DNA of 6,697 bases. Source: Fischerella sp. Its GTDB lineage: Bacteria > Cyanobacteriota > Cyanobacteriia > Cyanobacteriales > Nostocaceae. The translations under genes were made by a program, and so were the position numbers. A model generated the notes under the pieces. The model was given only the letters and a program-made list of their open reading frames with translations, had not been told where the DNA came from and did no database searches. The stretch covers positions 1 to 6,697 of the forward strand of contig JANZYY010000278.1 of NCBI GenBank assembly GCA_026419705.1, given 5' to 3'. Positions 1-5,289 of this stretch are shown here, in pieces. The number at the start of each line of letters is the position of its first letter. Positions within the stretch are counted from its first letter, which is position 1.

Positions 1-1035
1 TCCTTCGCGGATGTTGGACTTGATCCGTCCCATCATACCGAAATCGTAAAATATCAAAGCGCCTTCGTCGGGACTAACGGCGATATTACCAGGGTGGGGA
101 TCGGCATGAAAAAAGCCATTGTTAAGTAGCTGGTGCAGGTAAGCTTGAGCGCCCTGGCGGGCAATTTGTTTACGCTCTAAACCCGCAGCCTCTATAGCTT
201 CATACTGGCTAATTTTAATACCGGGAAGATATTCCAGCGTCAGTACTCGCGGCGAAGTATAGCGCCAGTAAACACGTGGTACTTTCACCCAGTTGTAAGT
301 GCGAAAATTCCGACGAAAAGTATCAGCGTTGCGTCCTTCGTTGAGATAATCAATTTCTTCCCAAAGAATGCGGCAACACTCCTCATAAATTCCCATCCAA
401 TCTCGCCCCCGTCCCCATTCTGGATGGTTTTGGAAGTAGCGGGCAATGCCTTTGAGAATTTTTAAATCAATTTCAAACAGTTTTTTCAGTCCCGGGCGTT
501 GAACCTTAACAACAACGGCTTCTTTTGAGTGCAGCACAGCCTTGTGTACTTGTCCCAAGCTAGCAGCAGCTAGGGGAACTGGCTCAAAACTGTGGAAGAG
601 TTCGGGAATTTTTTTGCCTAATTCCTGCTCAATAATTGCTTCTACCTGCTCGTAACTAAAAGCCGGTACTTTGTCTTGTAGCTTTGACAGTTCTTCTACA
701 TATTCACTGGGAAATAAATCGGCACGTGTAGAAAAAAGTTGTCCAACTTTGATAAAAGTTGGTCCTAAATCCAGTAGAGTATTGCGAATCCAAACTGCTT
801 GCGCTTTGCGTCTAGCAGCTTGCTTAGCTTCAGTGACTCCACCTGGATAACTCCAAGATTTTTTGTAGAGCCAAAATTTGAACATCAAGGTCAACACGAA
901 TGACCAAATATCTATAAAACGCCGTCTACTGGAATAGTTTTCGCGATTCCAACGGTAAGCTCTATCTGTATAACCTTTTTCCATATCCACTGCGTACCGC
1001 TGGTTTTGAACCGAGTCAGCAGAAATAAAAGACAC
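1..1035 (-). CDS. ABC1K/UbiB/AarF-family atypical kinase-like protein, C-terminus beyond window
   Basis: Family members are membrane-associated atypical kinases or ATPases linked to ubiquinone, plastoquinone and tocopherol metabolism; the exact substrate here is unknown. The window shows 345 codons, missing the C-terminal part. Counting from the GTG at 1035, the diagnostic motifs appear in order: KVGQ at residues 96-99; an alanine-rich AAASLGQ loop from 156, replacing the usual kinase glycine loop; the probable ATP-binding lysine in VVVKVQRPG at 177; EEID at 226-229; HADPHPGN at 310-317 (catalytic-loop equivalent); and DFG at 331-333. No key residue is missing. The GTG start has AGGG six bases upstream; an in-frame ATG at 984 (17 residues shorter) and a GTG at 990 are alternatives. 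A heptamer repeat lies immediately upstream, and the small coiled-coil gene 109 bp further upstream could share its transcript. The family call is very secure; the orthologue within the family is not. Confidence 0.95.
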   Translation of the reverse strand, partial: MSFISADSVQNQRYAVDMEKGYTDRAYRWNRENYSSRRRFIDIWSFVLTLMFKFWLYKKSWSYPGGVTEAKQAARRKAQAVWIRNTLLDLGPTFIKVGQLFSTRADLFPSEYVEELSKLQDKVPAFSYEQVEAIIEQELGKKIPELFHSFEPVPLAAASLGQVHKAVLHSKEAVVVKVQRPGLKKLFEIDLKILKGIARYFQNHPEWGRGRDWMGIYEECCRILWEEIDYLNEGRNADTFRRNFRTYNWVKVPRVYWRYTSPRVLTLEYLPGIKISQYEAIEAAGLERKQIARQGAQAYLHQLLNNGFFHADPHPGNIAVSPDEGALIFYDFGMMGRIKSNIREG

Positions 1036-1047
1036 TCTTAACCCTAG

Positions 1048-1096
1048 TTGGTTGTTGGTTATTAGTTGTTGGTTGTTAGTTGTTAGTTGTTAGTTT
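1048..1096. repeat. Short tandem repeat: seven heptamers, consensus TTRGTTG
   Basis: Seven consecutive 7-bp units occupy 49 bp without interruption: TTGGTTG, TTGGTTA, TTAGTTG, TTGGTTG, TTAGTTG, TTAGTTG, TTAGTTT. Tandem heptamers of this kind (short tandemly repeated repetitive sequences, STRR) are a known hallmark of heterocystous cyanobacterial genomes. The array lies between the small coiled-coil gene and the ABC1K gene, close to the latter's start, so copy-number change would alter the spacing there. Confidence 0.9.
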
Positions 1097-1102
1097 TTAT
1101 TG

Positions 1103-1132
1103 ACCACTAACTGCTACCCACTCACCACTAAC
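1103..1132. repeat. Direct repeat ACCACTAAC, complementary in style to the neighbouring heptamers
   Basis: ACCACTAAC occurs at 1103-1111 and again at 1124-1132, offset by 21 bp, which is exactly three heptamer lengths. Its core CTAAC is the reverse complement of GTTAG in the adjoining TTAGTTG array, so the two blocks can form an imperfect stem (for example TAGTTGTTAG at 1084-1093 against CTAACTGCTA at 1107-1116, 8 of 10 matching). It looks like a degenerate opposite-strand arm of the same repeat family. Confidence 0.6.
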
Positions 1133-1144
1133 TATGTATTTTCC

Positions 1145-1471
1145 TCAGCTTCTGCCACTGCGATAGCGCTGCAATTCAGTTCGTAAAAAAGCAATTTCTG
1201 CTCGCAGTTCATCAATCATTGCTTGCAAATCAACTGGCTCACCCTTAGTTTGTCCAACTGCTGTAGCAATTTCACCAGCACTAGCAGCCTTGCTAGCTTG
1301 ATTTGCTCGCTCCATGACTTCGTCTGTAAACTGGCGCAGTTGCTCTCTCAGTTCGGCATCAAGTTTGCCTACTTCGCTCAAAGCGTCAGTCAAGGCGTTC
1401 TCTAAACGTTCTGTAAGTACTTCAGCTACTGCTCTGCCCACAAAAAATGCTTGCACAAGGGGGTTACTCAT
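1145..1471 (-). CDS. Small coiled-coil protein of unknown function (108 aa), conserved cyanobacterial type
   Basis: No enzymatic motif, cysteine cluster, signal peptide or membrane segment is visible. The N-terminus (residues 1-20, MSNPLVQAFFVGRAVAEVLT) is a mildly hydrophobic helix. Residues 21-62 form a charged amphipathic helix, 63-79 a small-residue linker, and 80-104 a second strongly helical, leucine-spaced segment rich in Glu and Arg. This phasin-like, coiled-coil architecture suggests oligomerisation or a scaffold role. I associate it with a cyanobacterial/plastid family catalogued as a DUF (possibly DUF6825), from memory and unverified. ATG 1471 is preferred because a perfect -10 box (1501-1506) lies just upstream, leaving a leader of about 23 bases with no clear Shine-Dalgarno. 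The ABC1K gene follows downstream on the same strand. It is very likely a real gene; its function is unknown. Confidence 0.85.
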   Translation of the reverse strand: MSNPLVQAFFVGRAVAEVLTERLENALTDALSEVGKLDAELREQLRQFTDEVMERANQASKAASAGEIATAVGQTKGEPVDLQAMIDELRAEIAFLRTELQRYRSGRS

Positions 1472-1500
1472 AAATTTTTGTTACGTCCATCCGCACAAAA

Positions 1501-1506
1501 ATTATA
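1501..1506 (-). promoter_or_regulatory. Putative -10 box (TATAAT) of the small coiled-coil gene
   Basis: Read on the minus strand, this is a perfect TATAAT, 29 bp upstream of the ATG at 1471. No convincing TTGACA-like -35 element sits 16-18 bp further upstream, so the promoter may depend on an activator or an alternative sigma factor. It may also drive the ABC1K gene. Confidence 0.5.
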
Positions 1507-1571
1507 ACTTGCTCGTTTGCCTTACTGCTTCTACTTTATTGCTGTTGTTTTTGTTGGGTGTCTGGTACCTA

Positions 1572-1656
1572 GTACTTCGAGCAACCCTAACCTGCGGAAA
1601 CTCCCTTTTGGGAAATACTTTCAGCCTGACAGCGTATGAGAAACTGCTCGAAGTGC
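1572..1656. other. Potential long stem-loop with perfect 10-bp arms
   Basis: ACTTCGAGCA at 1574-1583 is the exact reverse complement of TGCTCGAAGT at 1645-1654. One wobble pair and one G-C pair extend the stem to 12 bp (1572 with 1656). The 61-base interior contains a small hairpin, TCCC-TTTT-GGGA, at 1602-1613. A second short hairpin (GAGG-GTGAA-CCTC, 1666-1678) follows directly. It could be a structured leader, a small RNA or the remnant of a mobile element; the sequence does not decide between these. Confidence 0.4.
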
Positions 1657-1722
1657 GTCAACATAGAGGGTGAACCTCAGCACTGGCTCACCACCAATTA
1701 TCAACAAACAATAAATCAGATA

Positions 1723-1830
1723 TTAACAACTTATTGCCGCAGGGATATTTTCAATCTTTTTGACTTTAACAACATTGATGTTGTTAAAGTATTGTATATT
1801 AAGATTAAACAACTTTTATGTTGTTAAAGT
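1723..1830. promoter_or_regulatory. Array of TTAACAAC/GTTGTTAA operator half-sites, likely LysR binding region
   Basis: A perfect 28-bp dyad at 1763-1790 consists of ACTTTAACAACAT, a TG centre, and its reverse complement ATGTTGTTAAAGT. The complete right arm ATGTTGTTAAAGT recurs at 1818-1830, exactly 40 bp downstream, with a degenerate left partner TTAAACAAC at 1805-1813. A further half-site TTAACAAC lies upstream at 1723-1730, 43 bp from its counterpart at 1766-1773. The spacings are close to four helical turns. CbbR/CmpR-type regulators bind TTA-N7/8-TAA or T-N11-A dyads and usually occupy two neighbouring sites; the LysR gene begins 93 bp downstream, so autoregulation is the simplest reading. 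Confidence 0.65.
1795..1800 (+). promoter_or_regulatory. Possible -10 box (TATATT) for the LysR gene
   Basis: TATATT, preceded directly by TTG, lies between the dyad (1763-1790) and the second ATGTTGTTAAAGT copy (1818-1830). A regulator bound at these sites would straddle or cover this promoter. No good -35 is present, and the resulting leader would be about 115 bases and would include both leader hairpins. Tentative. Confidence 0.3.
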
Positions 1831-1840
1831 TCTCTATTTT

Positions 1841-1861
1841 TTCACGAGAGACTCTCATGAA
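1841..1861 (+). other. Leader hairpin 1 upstream of the LysR gene
   Basis: TTCACGAGAG (1841-1850) pairs with CTCTCATGAA (1852-1861) around a single centre base, with nine Watson-Crick pairs and one wobble. It could be a DNA palindrome acting as an operator or, if transcribed, a stem after opening the inner pairs. It shares TCATGA (1855-1860) with an extended version of the next hairpin. Confidence 0.45.
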
Positions 1862-1878
1862 TTTCGTTCCAAACGAAA
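1862..1878 (+). other. Leader hairpin 2 upstream of the LysR gene
   Basis: TTTCGTT (1862-1868) and AACGAAA (1872-1878) are perfect inverted arms around a CCA loop. An outer TCAT (1855-1858) and ATGA (1881-1884) could extend it, in competition with hairpin 1. It ends 45 bp before the LysR ATG. Confidence 0.5.
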
Positions 1879-1923
1879 GCATGAAAATTAAGTTTTTTCC
1901 TTGTTTCTTGAGTAAATCTGTTT

Positions 1924-2916
1924 ATGAAAAGTCCTCTTAGTGAAATCAGACAAAAGGATAACCTCCTGAACTCGATTACGCTAGATCAGTTGCAGGTGTT
2001 TGAAGCTGCTGCAAGGCACTGTAGCTTTACCCGTGCTGCCGAAGAGTTGTTTGTAACTCAGCCGACTGTGTCAATGCAAGTCAAGCATCTTGCACAGGCG
2101 ATCGGGCTACCCCTATTTGAACAAGTGGGTAAGCGTATCTACCTTACAGAAGCAGGTAAAGAAGTTTTGCATACTTGTAGGGAAATTTTCCAGTGCCTGG
2201 ATCGTCTAGAAACAACGATAGTTGATTTGAAGGGGATGAAACAAGGAAAACTGCGGTTAGCAGCAGTGACTACGACTAAGTACTTCATCCCAAAGTTGCT
2301 GAAACCTTTCTGTCAACTCTATCCCGGTGTGAAAGTTGCCTTAGAGTTTACAAATCATGAAGCACTATTGACGCGACTGAATGAAAACCTTGACGACTTG
2401 TACATTCTCAGTTGTCCACCAAATAGGGAAGATATAGAGGCAAAGCCATTTTTAGATAATCCACTTGTGGCGATCGCTCCTGTAAATCATCCCTTTGCCA
2501 AGCAGCATAAACTCTGTTTGAAGAGTTTTGCGGAGGAACCCCTGATTGTACGGGAGGAGGGTTCAGGAACCCGCAAGCTGGTAAGGCAGTTTTTTGAGCA
2601 GCGTGGAATATCCCCACGCATCAACCTAGAACTCGGTAGTAACGAAGCTATCCAGCAAGCTGTGATTGACGGTTTAGGTCTTTCAATTTTATCGATGCAT
2701 ACGCTCAATTGTGCAGAAGTGAGAAAACAGCTCGCAATTTTAGATGTAGATGGTTTCCCGATTCATCGCCAGTGGCATGTGATCTTTCCTAAGAAAAAGC
2801 AGCTTTCGATTACTGCTAATACTTTCTTAGAATATTTACTTACAGAAACACAGCAATTTTCAGCAGATAAGGATAACCCCATGCAAACAGTAGAGGCTCT
2901 GTGGGTTCAATCTTAA
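1924..2916 (+). CDS. LysR-family transcriptional regulator, CbbR/CmpR/NdhR type
   Basis: This 330-residue DNA-binding regulator is close to the usual family length. A winged helix-turn-helix covers residues 18-80, with SFTRAAEEL at 34-42 and the recognition-helix segment TQPTVSMQVKHL at 45-56, followed by FEQVGKRIYLTEAG. A linker helix runs to about 105, and the effector-binding domain spans about 108-306 with TTTKYFIPKLL (116-126), REEGSGTRKLV (210-220) and LGSNEAIQQAVIDGLGLSIL (237-256). These segments match cyanobacterial CbbR-type proteins, which sense metabolites of carbon fixation or photorespiration and control bicarbonate transport, RuBisCO or NDH-1 genes. Which paralogue this is cannot be decided, as no target operon lies in the window. 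ATG 1924 is the only good start; the Shine-Dalgarno is weak. A 17-residue N-terminal extension precedes the domain, and an operator-like array lies upstream. Confidence 0.93.
   Translation: MKSPLSEIRQKDNLLNSITLDQLQVFEAAARHCSFTRAAEELFVTQPTVSMQVKHLAQAIGLPLFEQVGKRIYLTEAGKEVLHTCREIFQCLDRLETTIVDLKGMKQGKLRLAAVTTTKYFIPKLLKPFCQLYPGVKVALEFTNHEALLTRLNENLDDLYILSCPPNREDIEAKPFLDNPLVAIAPVNHPFAKQHKLCLKSFAEEPLIVREEGSGTRKLVRQFFEQRGISPRINLELGSNEAIQQAVIDGLGLSILSMHTLNCAEVRKQLAILDVDGFPIHRQWHVIFPKKKQLSITANTFLEYLLTETQQFSADKDNPMQTVEALWVQS
2470..2477. repeat. HIP1 octamer GCGATCGC (four copies in window)
   Basis: This perfect highly iterated palindrome also occurs at 3248-3255, 3577-3584 and 4510-4517. All four lie inside coding regions: one in the LysR gene and three in the ABC-F gene. 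HIP1 abundance is a recognised cyanobacterial genome signature and the clearest taxonomic hint in the window. Confidence 0.9.
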
Positions 2917-2920
2917 CCTT

Positions 2921-2945
2921 GGCAGGCGGTATCAAATCGCCTGCC
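2921..2945. terminator. Hairpin between convergent LysR and ABC-F genes
   Basis: GGCAGGCG (2921-2928) and CGCCTGCC (2938-2945) form a perfect 8-bp GC-rich stem with a 9-base loop, five bases after the LysR stop and about 50 bases beyond the ABC-F stop on the other strand. Neither side has a strong T-tract, so it may be a weak or two-way terminator, or an mRNA-end stabiliser. Confidence 0.55.
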
Positions 2946-2994
2946 CGTCCCAGTTTCTTCTAGGAATTATCGCAGTTCATGTATATCCCATTGT

Positions 2995-4614
2995 TCAGTT
3001 GAGTAATTCTTGATAGTACTCCTCAGCTTCATTAGGCAGATATGCGGTCATTTGTAGAGCTTGATTGCTCAACTTCAAGGCTTTGGTAATGTTGATGCGA
3101 CTGAGAAAGTCTAAGTCATGGGAAATAACCCAAAGCGCACCCTGATATTCATTGATACCTTCCACCATTTGCTCGACGGTTTCGATATCCAAGTTATTGG
3201 TTGGCTCATCGAGAATTAGCAAATCAATTTCAGAGATACTGATAATGGCGATCGCTAATCTTGCCAACTCACCCCCACTCAATACCGATGCGGATTGATT
3301 AACATCATCGTTTTTAAACAGGAAGTGTCCCAACTGTTGCCGCAAAAGCTGATAGCGCAGATGAGGATTAGCAGTTTGCATGTTTTCTATAATTGTTTGC
3401 TCTCGATTCACAAACTGGTAAGTTTGATCCAGATAAACAGCTTTCATTTTTGGAGCTAGTAAGATCTCACCCGACTCTAGAAACGCTTCATGGGATGACG
3501 CGCAGAACTTCCCTAAGTTCAAAATTGCTTTTGCCAGACTAGATTTACCTGAACCATTTGCCCCAGCAATAGCAATGCGATCGCCAGAGGAAATATGAAG
3601 TTGGATGTTCTGAATTAGCAGACGATTTGACACCCAAAGGTTTGCACCTTGAATATCAATCAGATTTCTGCGTTTTTGATTGTTTTCTTCCAGTTGAATA
3701 TTCGTCGCCTTTGTAGTTTTGACTTTCGTCTCAGTCACTTTTTGAGTTGCCTTTGCTACTGCTGCTTCGTGTTTCTTTTTTGCATTCCCTGCTGATGATT
3801 CCGCTTTTGTTTTCATCAGTCCAGCTGCGGCTCTATCCATACTGCCATCGAGAAACTTACCACGACCGCTTCTACGAGATTGGGCTGCACGTTGCTGTTC
3901 TTTGAGAGCAGTTTCTTTAGCGAGTTTGAGTTCTTTTCTAGCAACTTCGTGATTCCTGATTGCTGCTTCTAATTCTATTTGTTTCTGTTCTCGATACAGA
4001 GAAAAATTTCCTCCATATACCTTCACTCCCTCAGGTGTAAGTTCCCAGGTAGTATCTACTACTCGATCTAAGAAAAAAGGCTTGTGAGAGACGATCGCAA
4101 ACGCACCATTAAAGTCCTTGAGAAACCAACTCAAACTTTCTAGTGCGGCAAGATCCATGTGATTTGTTGGTTCATCCAATAGCAGAATATTTGGCTGTAG
4201 AGATAAACCAATCGCTAAAAATAGTTTTGTGAGTTCTCCACCACTTAAGTTTGTTAATGGTAGAGATAGGTCAATATTTGTATGAAATTTTGACTGCAAA
4301 ATCTCCTCAATTTGCCACCATTCATCAGATATGGAACTTAAGAAATCAATTAATGACTCTGCTTGAATTTGCTCCTTGATGGTACTAATTTGGGGCAGAT
4401 AGTAAATAATACCATTACGCCAAACAGAACCAATTGTAGGGGTAATTTGACCTGCGAGAATCTTTAGCAGAGTTGATTTTCCTACACCATTGCGACCAAC
4501 TAAAGCAATGCGATCGCTCTCTTCAATGCTTAAGTGGACTTCTTGAAATAAAGTCCTAGTTGAATTGAGTTCGTAAGCTAAATTTTCAGCTAAAAGTATT
4601 GATTTTTTTTGCAT
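2995..4614 (-). CDS. ABC-F family ATPase (two ABC domains, no membrane domain)
   Basis: ABC-F proteins are soluble twin-ATPase factors that act on the ribosome as translation factors or antibiotic-protection proteins. From ATG 4614 the protein has 539 residues. Domain 1 has Walker A GRNGVGKST (40-48), signature LSGGE (123-127), Walker B with catalytic Glu in LLLDEPTNHMD (144-154) and H-loop His 177. Domain 2 has GANGSGKSS (351-359), LSGGE (445-449), DEPTNNLD (469-476) and H-loop His 499. Both active sites look intact. The linker between them (about 204-305) is long, very basic and alanine-rich (QRAAQSRRSGRGK onward), as expected for the segment that enters the ribosomal tRNA site. ATG 4614 is chosen because GAGGT lies six bases upstream (4621-4625). 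A longer in-frame start at 4737 would add 41 residues, but these run through a non-coding-looking palindrome. Whether it confers resistance or is housekeeping cannot be told. Confidence 0.92.
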   Translation of the reverse strand: MQKKSILLAENLAYELNSTRTLFQEVHLSIEESDRIALVGRNGVGKSTLLKILAGQITPTIGSVWRNGIIYYLPQISTIKEQIQAESLIDFLSSISDEWWQIEEILQSKFHTNIDLSLPLTNLSGGELTKLFLAIGLSLQPNILLLDEPTNHMDLAALESLSWFLKDFNGAFAIVSHKPFFLDRVVDTTWELTPEGVKVYGGNFSLYREQKQIELEAAIRNHEVARKELKLAKETALKEQQRAAQSRRSGRGKFLDGSMDRAAAGLMKTKAESSAGNAKKKHEAAVAKATQKVTETKVKTTKATNIQLEENNQKRRNLIDIQGANLWVSNRLLIQNIQLHISSGDRIAIAGANGSGKSSLAKAILNLGKFCASSHEAFLESGEILLAPKMKAVYLDQTYQFVNREQTIIENMQTANPHLRYQLLRQQLGHFLFKNDDVNQSASVLSGGELARLAIAIISISEIDLLILDEPTNNLDIETVEQMVEGINEYQGALWVISHDLDFLSRINITKALKLSNQALQMTAYLPNEAEEYYQELLN

Positions 4615-4620
4615 TCTCAA

Positions 4621-4625
4621 ACCTC
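4621..4625 (-). promoter_or_regulatory. Shine-Dalgarno GAGGT that fixes the ABC-F start
   Basis: On the minus strand GAGGT lies six bases before the ATG at 4614. This supports 4614 over the upstream in-frame ATG at 4737. Confidence 0.7.
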
Positions 4626-4704
4626 GATCGCGCTCAGTAGTCCTGCGTATAAATTGTTGTGTCAAAACCGCTGAATACCAATTCGCAAAAGTAGAACTAG
4701 CTTC

Positions 4705-4730
4705 GTAGTAAGCACTTAAGTGCTTACTAC
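4705..4730. repeat. Perfect 26-bp palindrome in the ABC-F leader
   Basis: GTAGTAAGCACTT is followed immediately by its exact reverse complement AAGTGCTTACTAC, without a spacer. The sequence resembles a dispersed palindromic repeat that I recall from intergenic regions of filamentous cyanobacteria (GTAGTRAGCACT type), so it may be an interspersed element rather than a dedicated operator. It lies 91-116 bp upstream of the preferred ABC-F start and would form a cruciform or hairpin in the transcript leader. Confidence 0.8.
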
Positions 4731-4737
4731 AAACCAA

Positions 4738-5289
4738 AGAGGTGATTTAATAACTAGACTAAGTATCAAATGATTGGCATTATTTACACGCGCAATAAAT
4801 TCCACCGCAGACACTTTAAAGGCGACTTGATGTAGAGATTAAATTATGAAAATTTTAAGAACATGAATATTTTTCAGCGAATTTGCCGTGCTTGTCGTGA
4901 TTATTCTTTTTTGACACTCGATGTGTTCGAGCAAGGCTTCTGTGTGACTACTTCATTTTGGTTATTTCGCTTGATACGTGTTGAGACTCGATACTATCTA
5001 CAGCTTAGCAGATTGAAATTCTGGAAAACATCAAAACAGCGTAAATTACATGGTTTTACCTTTGTGTCTTAGTGTCTTGGTGGTGAAAAAAGAATTATTG
5101 AAACACTAAGACACAAAGACACCAAGAAAGATCTTGCTTGTACGACTTATACCTTCACAGAGGTAAGGGTAAAGCCTTTTTTCACATGTGGGGTGGTTTT
5201 CAGTTCATAATTTGTTACTTAAAATAGACAGAGCAGAATTAGAGTTTATGTAGTTAAAATCGAGATGTTTAGTTATTGACACTCAGGCT
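4738..5289. other. Intergenic region, about 550 bp, with no supported gene
   Basis: The ABC-F gene and the zinc-ribbon gene are transcribed away from this spacer, so promoters for both should lie here or in 4615-4737. I could not identify confident -35/-10 pairs. A 69-codon open frame (4863-5072) has no recognisable domain, and its end is built from repeat sequence. A small inverted repeat, CTCGA-TGTGT-TCGAG, is at 4917-4931, the octamer-repeat hairpin at 5060-5118, and a weak inverted repeat TACCT-TCACAG-AGGTA at 5149-5164. Confidence 0.7.
5060..5126. repeat. Inverted pair of octamer-repeat clusters (NAAGACAC)
   Basis: The right-hand cluster (5104-5126) reads on the plus strand as octamers TAAGACAC, AAAGACAC, CAAGAAAG. 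The left-hand cluster (about 5060-5084) has the same units on the minus strand: CAAGACAC, TAAGACAC, AAAG. Because the clusters face each other, 5060-5075 and 5103-5118 are perfect 16-bp inverted arms around a 27-base loop. The unit matches a short repeat style common in Nostocales intergenic DNA (recalled, not searched). Confidence 0.8.

Larger units (their letters stand above)
1472..1923. other. Divergent intergenic regulatory region, 452 bp
   Basis: This spacer separates the small coiled-coil gene (minus) from the LysR gene (plus). Open frames crossing it (for example 1636-1827) lack any recognisable domain and run through the palindromic sites, so I do not call a gene. From left to right it contains a -10 box (1501-1506), a possible long stem-loop (1572-1656), a small hairpin (1666-1678), an array of TTAACAAC half-sites (1723-1830), a possible plus-strand -10 (1795-1800) and two leader hairpins (1841-1878). 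Each is listed separately. Confidence 0.8.

Noticed and set aside
1048..1132. CRISPR array
   Set aside because: The repeat units are only seven bases long and contiguous, without spacers; no cas genes are nearby.
1565..1575. NtcA-like GTA...TAC element
   Set aside because: The spacing is five bases, not the eight of the NtcA consensus GTA-N8-TAC, and it coincides with the edge of the stem-loop.
1223..1673. Plus-strand open frames at 1223-1405 and 1314-1673
   Set aside because: They lie antisense to the small coiled-coil gene, have low-complexity Ser/Leu translations, and show no domain or ribosome binding site.
1636..1827. 63-codon plus-strand open frame in the divergent spacer
   Set aside because: It runs through the operator dyad and has no recognisable domain; its sequence is explained by the repeats.
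2408..2708. Minus-strand open frames within the LysR gene
   Set aside because: They are antisense shadows of a well-supported coding frame.
4615..4737. N-terminal extension of the ABC-F protein to an ATG at 4737
   Set aside because: A good GAGGT sits before the ATG at 4614, ABC domain 1 starts right after it, and the extension encodes a palindrome rather than domain sequence.
4863..5072. 69-codon plus-strand open frame (MNIFQRICRACRDYSF...)
   Set aside because: Its last codons are formed by the octamer repeat, there is no clear Shine-Dalgarno or known domain, and the composition is atypical. A short orphan gene cannot be fully excluded.
5165..5182. Terminator-like AAGG-GTAAAG-CCTT followed by T residues
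   Set aside because: The stem has only four pairs, and no supported gene ends just before it on the plus strand.
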